A DNA stretch of 64,000 bases from Herpomyces periplanetae (Eukaryota > Ascomycota > Laboulbeniomycetes > Herpomycetales > Herpomycetaceae). Position numbers and translations under genes: made by a program. Below are positions 55,023 to 64,000 of this stretch, piece after piece. Under the pieces are notes generated by a model. That model saw nothing but the letters and a program-made list of their open reading frames with translations. It was not told the origin of the DNA and did no database searches. The stretch covers positions 36,980 through 100,979 of the forward strand of contig WMKJ01000046.1 in assembly GCA_009733715.1 (NCBI GenBank), written 5' to 3'. The number at the start of each line of letters is the position of its first letter. The first letter of the stretch is position 1.

Positions 55023-55102
55023 GAGAAGGGAAGGGAGGAGAAGAGAGGAGAAGAGAGGAGAGAGGAGAGGAAGGGAGAGGAGGGGGAAGGGAGGAAAGAA
55101 GA
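55023..55102. repeat. 80-base uninterrupted homopurine tract
   Basis: Every base from 55,023 to 55,102 on the plus strand is A or G, mostly GAGAGGAGAAG and GGGAAGGG units. The coding strand of the Sec7 gene is thus homopyrimidine about 260-340 bases upstream of its start. Such tracts can form triplex (H-DNA) structures. Confidence 0.85.
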
Positions 55103-56093
55103 TGGAGCAATGTTCACAAGACGAAATGGATAATTGTGTGAAAAAGCAATATGATTAAAGGGAGGGAATGTCATAGATGAGTGAAGGTAGGTATGAAAAA
55201 GTGTCTATATAACGGCAAAAGGACCAAAGTCTGTTTGGAGGGGGAAGAAGAAAGGGAAAATGAGGCGATGTTGAGCAATGAAAAAGAAATTTGGAAGGTG
55301 AAAATTTAGCCAGCTTACTCCTGTTGCAGCAGCTGTCGCTGAGCTGCACCGCCGCTGGGGTTGGTGGCAAGGAGAGGACCAATGGTGTTAGCAGAGAAGC
55401 CCGCGTGCGCCCCTCCCGTGCCTCTTAACGCTGGGATTTTGATAAGCGTAGAACTGTTATGAAGATTTATTAGGGTGAGTTAAAGGGGTCCCCGCCGCGT
55501 GAACAAATTAGATGGGATAGGATGCCTTGTACAAGTGTATAACGACGCTAGAGAATACTCGGGTGAAAGTTAGCATGGACGGATGTAGTTTAAGAAGAGA
55601 TGTAGATGCATGGAGCTCACGTTGATAATAAAGAGAAAATGGAAGTAAAAGTCTGGGTGCGAGTGTACGAGAGTGAGAGGTTTTGAAGATGATGGAAACT
55701 GATAGGATCAGTTTGTTACAAGCACAATGGAGATGTTGGTGGTGATGATGATGATGATTGAAAAGAGGAAAATTGGACAACTGTCATGCTAACCAACAAA
55801 AGGGTAATGTTGTTCAGGAGCATTATACTTTGGTAGGGGAATTAGCCGGGAAACCCTGGTAAGAGGAATTTAATTAACCGTGAATTATATGTGTACGAGA
55901 AGGAAAAAAAAAAAAAGAATGATGGTGATGATTATGACGAAAATGAATTGAAATTAAAGAAAAGAACAGTCATGCTAAAGATAATGATGATGATGAAGAC
56001 ACGACGATAAAGCACAATTGTGCGAACTTCAAATATAAACGAAATCCAAAAAATGTCGGCCACCAGCCCGGAAATCTCGTGACCACGCCATAG

Positions 56094-56220
56094 CACGTGA
56101 CTGCCCCGTGCACAAAAGGAAGGTGGTGCGGAGACGTCCAAAGAGGCTGGAACGGCTCGGCACGTGCCCAACCCGGTGGCACGTGGCAGGGCCCGGGTTC
56201 CGCGCGGGCCGGTGCACGTG
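56094..56220. promoter_or_regulatory. Cluster of four CACGTG palindromes in a GC-rich island
   Basis: CACGTG occurs at 56,094, 56,161, 56,180 and 56,215, within 127 bases that are much richer in G+C than the surroundings. Three have the form GCACGTG. This is a likely bHLH (Cbf1/Pho4/USF-type) binding cluster. The nearest flanking starts are about 1.4 kb (Sec7 gene) and over 3 kb (eIF2A) away, so its target is unclear. Confidence 0.55.
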
Positions 56221-57024
56221 ACAGCCCGGACAGGGCGTGGCGCTGGTGGCGCTGGTGGCGCAGGCAGGGTAACGTGCTGGGGCGATGGAGAAGTGCGGAT
56301 TGGGGATTTTGGATTAAGATGATGAATTTGGCAAGAAATAATAGCTTGGAGTCATTTACTTTTCCCCGCCATTTGTCCTGATACACTGACCTCATCTCTT
56401 CATTTACTTACCGCCCTATGTTTCAAACCATTCCCTCCCTTCCTCCATGCAATAGACACCATCTTTCACCCCCCTATAAGCTACTGCTCTTATCATTGGT
56501 AAATCTCACCTTATTTTCCCCACTGTTAACTAACAAGTCCATACTACCTCTCGAGCTTATCATTATCTAACTAAAACCCGGAACTATATGCGTACACTGG
56601 TGTATACGTGTATGCATATATGTGGAGCTAATGATAATCATATTACTCTTCTCAGACCTATACATTTATCATGTAACGCCATTCCATACTATACTATACT
56701 CTACCTCTACCAACTTCTACTCTACACCCACTTCACATGTAATCTGGCATTCAAATATTCTCATAATACCACACTGTAAAAACTACAAACCACCACTCCC
56801 GGCCTCTATTCCCTGCCCCGCCATACACCATATCGTGCAACTTTATATCATATCGTATCATATCGCATCGCATCACCTTACTTTGCATCGCAACACATGG
56901 CACCACTCCGTTCCTCACTGCACCGCTCAACTCAACTCTCTACACAGTTTTTACTCTTAATTAAACCCTCTACGCGCTTGGACTAAACTACCCTGCAAAC
57001 TCAAACTACTTCTTCTTTCACTAC

Positions 57025-59520
57025 TCAAACCTGTTCATGGTACCCTAGTTTGGCCAATTCTTCACGCACTTCACCCTCCCGTTTCATCTTCAATAACTGC
57101 GTCTCTTCCAACACTTCTCCCATCGCCTGCTTCATTTTCAATCCTTCAATCGCACGAACTTTCTTCAATAAACCTCGAATTTTCTTATCATTCACACTTC
57201 CCCCATCCCTTGCACCACTTTCCAAACCTGCACCATCTTTACCAACACACGCTGTCGTTACAATTGCCACACCTTCATGCCCATTCCTCTCCGTTAACCC
57301 ACTACCCTGTCCTGATAACACTTCAACTCCCCTTTTCCCCCTTCCTCCATCTCCTCTGTTAACTACCTCACCTCGACTCTTGCGACTACCACTACCACTA
57401 CCCGCCGCTTCCTTTGCTTTTCGTGCTTCTCGTTTCTTACGATTCTTTAACGCCGCTTTACTAATTCCTGCTGTATTGGTCGCATCATCTTCCTGTCCAC
57501 CCATTTCCTCTACGCCATCTGCTCCACCGTTGCCGCCGCCGCCACCACCACCACCACCGCCGCAAGCCAACCCCACTTGTCGTCCTCCTTTTCCTTTTCT
57601 TCGATTTCCCGTACCATTATTTCCCCCTCCTACGCTAAAATTATTTCTTCCCGTTCCGTATAACTTATCATTAGGCAAACCACCCTCATCCTCCCGTTTA
57701 AAATGTAATGGTGTAATTGTCCCCCGGGCTCCAGGCGGCCGATACGCTCCCGCTGATTGTTTAGCTTTAATCTTCTCCATATACTCAATTGCCCAAGGAT
57801 GCGCTTTGGGCTTCATATTCAATACATTCGATATATCGAACAACTCTTCCCGTAAAGGCCTCCAATTCACTTGATAAAGTTCTTGTATCTCTTCATGATA
57901 TACCATCACACCCGTAACGTGCCAAATACTCAATCCATTATCCACACGTAATCTCGGTGATGTTACTGCTGTTAAAATATACTGCCCATCTGGTGACCAT
58001 TCACACACACTAGAATTACTAGCTTGTATACTTGCAACCTTGTTATAATTCTTCTCCAGGTCAAATATATCCATACTGCCCGCTAGATTTCCAAAGCCCG
58101 CCACAAGTACAAATCTACCGTGCGGGGAAAATCGAATCGTATTCCGCGGTCCCAAGTTAAAGCTGAATACCGCTTCAGCTTTTTGATTAAATATCGAAGA
58201 TTTTGCCGGCATATATCCGTAAACTACCCCGAATTCCAAGGAATTGGGAGACCATGAAACATCGTGAATAGGTCCTTCTTTGTCTAAAAATTAAGGTGCA
58301 CGCATGAGTATCATGTCGCCAGAATTCATCCGTGAATTTGCATGTGTGGATGGAATGCTAGCCATGCTTTTTGTACACTCATCCACACGCACGTTTTACT
58401 AGCTAAACTTACCCAGGATTATGTGTGCGTTAAAATTATCCTTGCAACTTAGCACGTAGAGATTCGTTTCGCCGTAATAACTTTTATTCGATTTATCAAC
58501 ATCCGTTTGCGCCAAAACTAGCAACGTTTGCCCTTCCTTATTCCATTTAAGTTGAACTTTATCGCCCCGGTGAAAGGATTTTTGTGATATAGCTTGTTCA
58601 AACTTCCCTTCAATACCATAAATCTTCACTATGGCCGGATAGCCCTTTCTTTCCGGTACGAAAACAGCTATACACTTAGAAGCTCCCGGAGCTAGGGCAA
58701 AGTCTGCAACATCATCTTCGTGAAGTCGTTTCCACGCTTTTGACAAGTCATTTGGTCGGTAAAATGTCACAGTATTGCTTGTCATTCTTGCACAAATCTC
58801 CTCATCATCCGTATACTGAATTTTCCATGATGATTGAGCTCGTTGTACAAACTGCGCAACTAGTTCCGTTTCATTTTCCCGTATATCATTACGCTCCCCG
58901 TTCGTGCTGTTTTGGCTTATTCGCCAAACTTTCAAGTTTTCCGCTGCATTTCCATCCTCTGATTTCCACGGCCTCTGCCACGTAAGCAGGTACGAGCCTA
59001 ATTGTGAAAAATCCAACTCGAATACATTCGCTACCGGTAATATGGCAACTAGACGACCTGTCGATACATCTGCCACGTTTACACTGCTCAATATGTTATC
59101 GTTAGTGTAAATTAATATACGCATACAAGCGTTAATTTGGCTTATATCAAAACATGACTCGTACTATTTAACGTGGTAAAACTTGACCTACCATTCATGT
59201 GATGCCCATCCAAAATAACGTCCGTCTGGGGAGTAGTCACAACAGCGAAAGTTTCCCTCTGGCCTACGTAAATCATCCCCAAGATCGCGTTAAACGTTAG
59301 CTTAAACCGGACAGAGAGTAGCTTAATATGTTTACGGCCAAAATCATTTTCCATCACACATGTAGCACAAATGATCATGTTACGCAAATCATCGTGGTGG
59401 ACATATGCACGCACACGCATACCTAACGAAGCCCGCTAGTGAATGACAAGTCGGAAGTGTATTCACAATTCCGATTTGTTTAGCCGTGCGGAAGGCAATT
59501 TGTAAGGTTGAATCATTCAT
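57025..59520 (-). CDS. eIF2A: Eukaryotic translation initiation factor 2A
   Basis: Exons 59,520-59,423, 59,263-59,192, 59,083-58,413 and 58,283-57,025 join in phases 2, 2 and 1 (699 residues). The N terminus reads IAFRTAKQIGIVNTLPT...GFVRPEGNFRCCDYSPDGRYFGWASHE. Then come VNVADVSTGRLVAILPVANVFELDFS, TWQRPWKSEDGNAAENLKVW, DVDKSNKSYYGETNLYVL, EGPIHDVSWSPNSLEFGVVYGYMPAKSSIFN and PRLRVDNGLSIWHVTG, all eIF2A beta-propeller blocks. The C-terminal third is low in complexity with a nine-glycine run and basic helices. eIF2A can deliver initiator or other tRNA independently of eIF2. The third exon acceptor (GAGCAG) was chosen by CTAAC branch site and phase. Confidence 0.93.
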
Positions 59521-59985
59521 AATTTCTGTACCCAAATTTCCCAATGTTCGCGTAGCCGATACGTACGTAACCAAGGGTAAAATTCTTAACGAGAAAAATT
59601 GATTAACTTGCTTGATAAGACTTGAAAAATTCAGCGGTTCAGTTCGCAATTTTTGAATACGATAAATCAACTTCCAGTTCGGCCGTAACGTGTACACACC
59701 GAATACTGCACACTTCACACCGCCAGGGTATAAGTTGTCGTATACGCACAATTAAATGTACATGCACACGTACACGTAAATGAACCGATGTTCACAATCG
59801 CGAGTATACTTTCGGTATTGGGTGGTTGGGATGATGGAAATTGTGGTAGCGCGAGGGCACTTAAACAATTGAAAAGTTAAAGAGCCGATCGTGTTGCGGG
59901 TTAAGAAAGTGTAGAATCAAGGGATATGTTGTCAGAATGTTAAGCATAAACGTATAACTTACACGTACGATACTCGGGATAGCTT

Positions 59986-60040
59986 GCCTGACTGACTGAC
60001 TGACTGATTGACCGACCCACCCACCGACTGACGGACGTAC
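59986..60040. repeat. GACT/GACC tetramer array
   Basis: About 55 bases run through TGACTGACTGACTGAC, then TTGACCGACCC, CCACCGACTGACGGACG. The array is imperfect but clearly tetrameric and resembles that at 54,921-54,953. Confidence 0.7.
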
Positions 60041-60570
60041 GTGTCAAGGTAAATGTAATCTTTTGCAGCCACGACAACAGGATGTCTGGGGGAAAGGGAA
60101 AAGTTGATCAGCGGTAAAAGGTTACAATGAAAGACTGTGCCAGCGTGATCAAAACATTATTAAGATACTAACAGTAGGAGGGGTAATAAACCTCGAATTA
60201 AAATAAACTGGCTGTCTGATTTTATTTAATGATGTGCCTTGCAAGACTACCGAAATTAATGCACTCACCAATAAAAGCTTAGACTGTAATCATTACCTTT
60301 TGCACAAGTTTAAAGTCTTTTACGTGCCTCGCCAAAGAAACATATAATCCCGATCAACGATAGCAGCACACTACTCACGCCTTATCCGCCAAGTTCGATA
60401 AACGATAACTCGACGCTTCCAAAGCCGTAAGTTTGTGCCGCTTTAGAATCTTATTATGGATTCGCTTCTGTACATTAAATGAACTTGCAACACACTAGAA
60501 AGTGGGACAAATCTGTGACAGTCAAGCTATGTTAAAGATGAATGTAAGTGAGGATATGAATGAAGGAGAA

Positions 60571-60650
60571 TGTGGGTGTAAGTATGTGAGTGTGTATGTG
60601 TGCGTGCGTGTGTGAGTGTGTGTGTGTGTGCGTGTGCGTGTGCTTGTGCG
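60571..60650. repeat. GT-rich microsatellite
   Basis: About 80 bases of TGTG and TGCG units (GTGTGTGTGTGTGCGTGTGCG) make an imperfect dinucleotide repeat able to adopt Z-DNA. Confidence 0.8.
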
Positions 60651-61517
60651 AGGGTACGTACGTAATTTAATGTACATTTTAATCGTGCCCTACTTAAAAA
60701 TCAATCTCACTCAAATTTAAACACAAACTTTCCAAAAATTGAATTATCGTCAACATGGCGAAAAAAAACTCTCAAAACCAAATCTCAAAAGAATTACCGA
60801 CTTCGTCCACGCTTCTAACCCTATCTATGCTGCGCCACACCAACACAGCGCTCACGTGCCGCACCGCCTCGCCGTCGCTGCGCTTCGCACGTGACCATCG
60901 GCATTTCCCCGGGCCGCGTAAGTCGGATTAGTGGGTTTTCGGCATGCCCGCTTTGCCAAGACAAACAGTTTACCGAGTGGGTAACCGGGATGTGTTTCCC
61001 GGTTAATCCGAAGGGGAGAATGTGATTTAGTGAAAGAGATTTTCATGATCAAGTTTTATGAATTGTAACGACAAATTGGTCGGATACTTCTCATTACAAG
61101 ATTTATCATCGTCATGCTATTGTAAAGTTCAAAACTTTTTGTACTATATTGCAACTTTAATGGTATTGACAAGGTCAATTTTGTGTATACAACAGGAATA
61201 ACCATGACAACGAATGTGATGATAATATGTTATTTGAATGATAATCCTTTTCACCCATTCCCTATCCGTACGGAAAACAGACCCCAGAGCCAAAGCTAAC
61301 AAAAAATTATTTCGTAATTATCGTGAAAGAAAAACCCCCACCGGAAAAATCTTTTCTATCAACTTAACAGTCTAAACAAAGCTTAAACTCATTCCCATAT
61401 AAAAATATACCTTTTACAATTGTCACGTAAACCATTCAACTTTGATCGAGAAGCGTACAAGTGCATTATCCAATGTGATATTTATAAGGTGTAATGCAAA
61501 CTGATATATCGTATACT

Positions 61518-63684
61518 TTACGGCCCACTTTCTCCAACTTCTTCCACTACAGGTAACGATAATGTCGGCGTCTCATTTATCGTTGTAGACGACGCAATTG
61601 TTACCTCTTTATCCACTTTCTCATTCACTTTTTCATCTTCCCGTTTATGCAAATTTTCCCCATTGCACTTTTCGCTATTAGGCTTCCCCGGTAATGATGA
61701 TACCGTAGAATTTGACGAAACTGCTACCGATAACGATGCTGGACCCGATGAAAACATCGACGGTACTCCACTGGATGACGTTGAAGATGAGTTATTTGTA
61801 CATCTTGCTATACCATCCTTAACTTCCTCATCAACTCCATGCGTTGATTCCTTTCCTCCTCCTTCCATAGGTATATGTTTCTCATGCTTTTCTAAATCCA
61901 TCCCATTACGCCTTACCACCTGAACACGGATAATTTCAGATTCTTTCTCTCCACTTTTTGAACTATTTGCCTCTTCTTCAATGGTGTTCACCACCTTAAC
62001 TTCCGTTGCACCTCCACTAATATTGCCACCTTTTATCACATCCACTCCCACCGAAAGGCTAGCCTTCCTCTTTTCCTTAACTAGCGTAACTTTGCAATCT
62101 CCACGAATTCCAGTTGCAATTCCTGACATGAACTTAATAAACCGCTCTCCATACTGTTCAGGAGGAATGGCCGATATCTCCCAGTCCGTATACGTTAAAC
62201 CCTTGAAAAAATGCTCCATTCGCTTGGATACTCCATACTATAAATGCTTCCGTTAATAACTGAGTATATCGTTATGAAAACATAAAGTAATCCTCTTCCA
62301 GTACAACTAAATAATCACTCCGCACGTTAAAAAAAATTCAGAAAAAACTTACATGTGTTAAGCAATCAATTATACCCAGATAGTAAATCTCATCTCCCGG
62401 TCCGTTATTCTCGTCAGTAGCCCTTATGCCTCCATCATCCTTATAAAAATAATGGCCTTTCCTTTCATCACCTTCAATATGCTCCGGCATTCCATCCCAC
62501 ACTTCAGTCATGGGAATTGGTTTCTGCCGCTGAATTATCTGCCGTAATTCCTTTGCTTTTCGTTGGGTCTCCAGCGTAGATGGTGTTCGGGATAATAACT
62601 GAGTTGGAACATGCCCATTGACCATCGACGCTTCTCCCGTACCCGTACCTGTACCCCCGGAAATCGATGTAATATTGCCAACAGTTGATGGCGATGCTTC
62701 ATTTCCATCTTCCGTTACCTCGGCAGGAAATACTTTGAGATTTTTTTCCCGTAGTTGCTCATCATTGCCCCGCTTAAGATCATGAATACCTATTAACAAG
62801 GAATAATCCATAATCTTTAACCGTTGTAATAATTCAACATCCCTGACCATCTGATCTATAAACATATCTTTTTTTTCCGGTCCCAATTCTAAATGTCGAT
62901 CACGTCGTAACCAATTCAAATCTTTTAGTGTGACTCTTGGGTTATTTGCAACGTCTTCTTCATTGTAATCTCGCCCTAACGTAGAACCCTTTAGATCAAA
63001 CATCTGATGAATATCCCGATGGGGAGGAAAAAGATTATTCATTATCACAAAGTGTATCTTGCGACCGTATGGTATTTTAACCCGATGAAGTCCGTAAAAT
63101 TGGGATAGTAGTGTATGGGGATTCTGTCTCACATGCTCATAGTAATCGTGTAAAATTCGTCTTAGGTACTTGTGCTCCGAATGATGAATTGTCTTGATAA
63201 TATACTTGTAATCTCGTGAAAAATAGAAGAAACTTCCACTTTTTCCGGGTGACCCAAGCTCCGACAAAATATACTTGCTAGTAAGCGACATTAAGTAGTC
63301 TGCAGGATCCAAATGGAATATGGCGCGTAAATGGCGAAATACCCATGGTGCGTAATCCTTAAACTTGAAGTCATACTTTGCTGATGGGGTCAATTCGTTG
63401 CCTGTTATATCAAAGGAAAATTTATGTCGTGCTACGAAATCTGCTTCTGTCAGCTCGCGATCCAGTTTCGCATTTGTGCGCGAAACTGTGAATCGAATTC
63501 CAGTTAACATATTATAAGCTGTTATCCAATTAACATGATACTGATCCACTTTCGTGCCGACAATAACATTATCGTCATCTTCATCCTCCAATCGTTTTCG
63601 TTTGCTTGCTCGTTTCAATCGAATATGTTCTGTCCATCGAGCAGCTTCTTCATCTTGGGGAATTTCATCACGAGGCACCTCAAA
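61518..63684 (-). CDS. Phosphatidylinositol-4-phosphate 5-kinase (Mss4-type), 5' end uncertain
   Basis: Two exons, 63,684-62,353 and 62,237-61,518, join in phase 0 (at least 683 residues). Kinase marks are [23 protein letters not shown] (ATP site), [21 protein letters not shown] and [14 protein letters not shown]. The activation loop is rebuilt by splicing: [25 protein letters not shown]. It carries the Glu that sets PI4P preference in type I enzymes. The product, PI(4,5)P2, acts at the plasma membrane in actin organisation and endocytosis. A C-terminal extension of about 200 residues is low in complexity. The first exon begins after a TTAG acceptor; a 12-base starting exon at 63,807-63,796 (MKGH, ending at GTAAGT) is possible but not certain, and further 5' exons may lie outside. 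Confidence 0.93.
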
Positions 63685-64000
63685 CTAACCACTACACCCC
63701 GCGTACCCATTACTAACGTTACCAGTGTATCATTTCCAACAATTTGCATCTGCACCTGGGCCGTCTTCCTTCACTCCCTAGCCCTCTTCACTTACATGTC
63801 CTTTCATGCCGGGTCTGCCCAATTTTTTTAGCCTAAATCATCATTCTTTACCGCCATTATTTTCATGCACAATCGTTCGTCTGTGTTATCCATTTTATTC
63901 CCTTCGTTTCAAGCCCTCTATTCTTCTCCATATGATTTCCCTAGTTGTCCTCGCTTCTAACCCTTCGGCCTACCATACTATCCCTCGGATTTTATGGTAG
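63685..64000. other. 5' flank or 5' exons of the PIP5K gene
   Basis: The last 316 bases must hold the promoter, leader or first exon(s) of the kinase gene. The only candidate start exon that I can frame is 63,807-63,796. The plus-strand frames here look like antisense pyrimidine-rich readings. Confidence 0.4.

Larger units (their letters stand above)
54762..57024. other. 2.3-kb intergenic region with polypurine tract, GC-rich patch and CACGTG cluster
   Basis: This separates the Sec7 gene start from the eIF2A stop. It holds tetramer arrays (54,921-54,953), an 80-base homopurine run (55,023-55,102), a GC-rich patch with four CACGTG sites (56,094-56,220), and a C/T- and CATACTATAC-rich stretch (56,400-57,000). 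I see no convincing gene. Confidence 0.5.
59521..61517. other. 2-kb intergenic region with microsatellites
   Basis: This separates the eIF2A start from the PIP5K stop. It contains a GACT/GACC tetramer array (59,986-60,040), a GT/GTGC microsatellite (60,571-60,650), and a GC-rich stretch with two CACGTG sites (60,853 and 60,888). A small minus-strand frame at 60,852-61,052 is Arg/Pro-rich and not family-like. No gene is supported. Confidence 0.5.

Noticed and set aside
56097-56381. 94-codon plus-strand frame in the GC-rich island
   Set aside because: GC-rich DNA leaves few stops; the translation is Arg/Trp/Gly-rich with no family features.
57050-57874. 274-codon plus-strand frame opposite the eIF2A C terminus
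   Set aside because: The opposite strand encodes recognisable eIF2A with matching splice phases; this frame is its Pro/Ser/Leu-rich complement.

Overview
The window is nuclear DNA from a fungus, probably a dikaryan and perhaps an ascomycete, though I hold the phylum loosely. Reasons: many short spliceosomal introns with GTAAGT-like donors, a CTAAC/CTTAC branch site close to a YAG acceptor, an intron-containing tRNA, and fungal-type families (CFEM secreted protein, Fig1-domain membrane protein, CM1-domain microtubule-organising protein, Cue3/ASCC2, Mss4-type PIP5K). I rebuilt the exon structures by hand from reading frames, splice signals and protein family conservation, so some 5' ends are uncertain.

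Layout. Positions 1-674 hold the 5' part of a secreted CFEM protein (minus strand, running off the left edge). Positions 675 to about 8,900 are a gene desert with degenerate short repeats. From 9.0 to 22.0 kb genes are dense: sphingosine-1-phosphate lyase (+), HIT zinc-finger protein (-), COX11 (+), UreG (-), a Med11-like protein (-) divergent from TAF5 (+), and a type-B carboxylesterase (-). Positions 22.0-24.1 kb are pyrimidine-rich and carry a tRNA-Asn with an intron. From 24.1 to 33.0 kb come ASCC2/Cue3 (+), a Ras-like GTPase (-), a Dhr2-like DEAH helicase (+) and a second carboxylesterase (+). From 33.5 to 40.5 kb come RPS20/uS10 (+), mitoferrin (-, eight exons), UTP6 (+), an ICT1/Pth4-like GGQ hydrolase (-) and a Fig1-domain protein (+). 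From 40.6 to 54.8 kb come a compact COG3 (+), a Ser/Thr kinase (-), a Med9-like protein (+), a 1,413-residue CM1 coiled-coil protein (-), a HIG1-domain protein (-) and a Sec7-PH Arf GEF (-). From 57.0 to 63.8 kb come eIF2A (-) and a PI4P 5-kinase (-).

Functional themes: most genes are housekeeping functions for transcription (TAF5 and two Mediator-like subunits), ribosome biogenesis, translation and quality control (UTP6, Dhr2-like, RPS20, eIF2A, Cue3, Pth4-like), mitochondria (COX11, HIG1, mitoferrin) and membrane traffic or lipid signalling (COG3, Sec7 GEF, PIP5K, S1P lyase). I see no operon-like or defence-like cassette and no complete transposon. The most unusual features are the contrast between an 8-kb desert and convergent genes whose stop codons nearly touch or overlap, two esterase paralogs that share no intron position, large alternating purine/pyrimidine strand-skew blocks, and clustered CACGTG palindromes in non-coding DNA.
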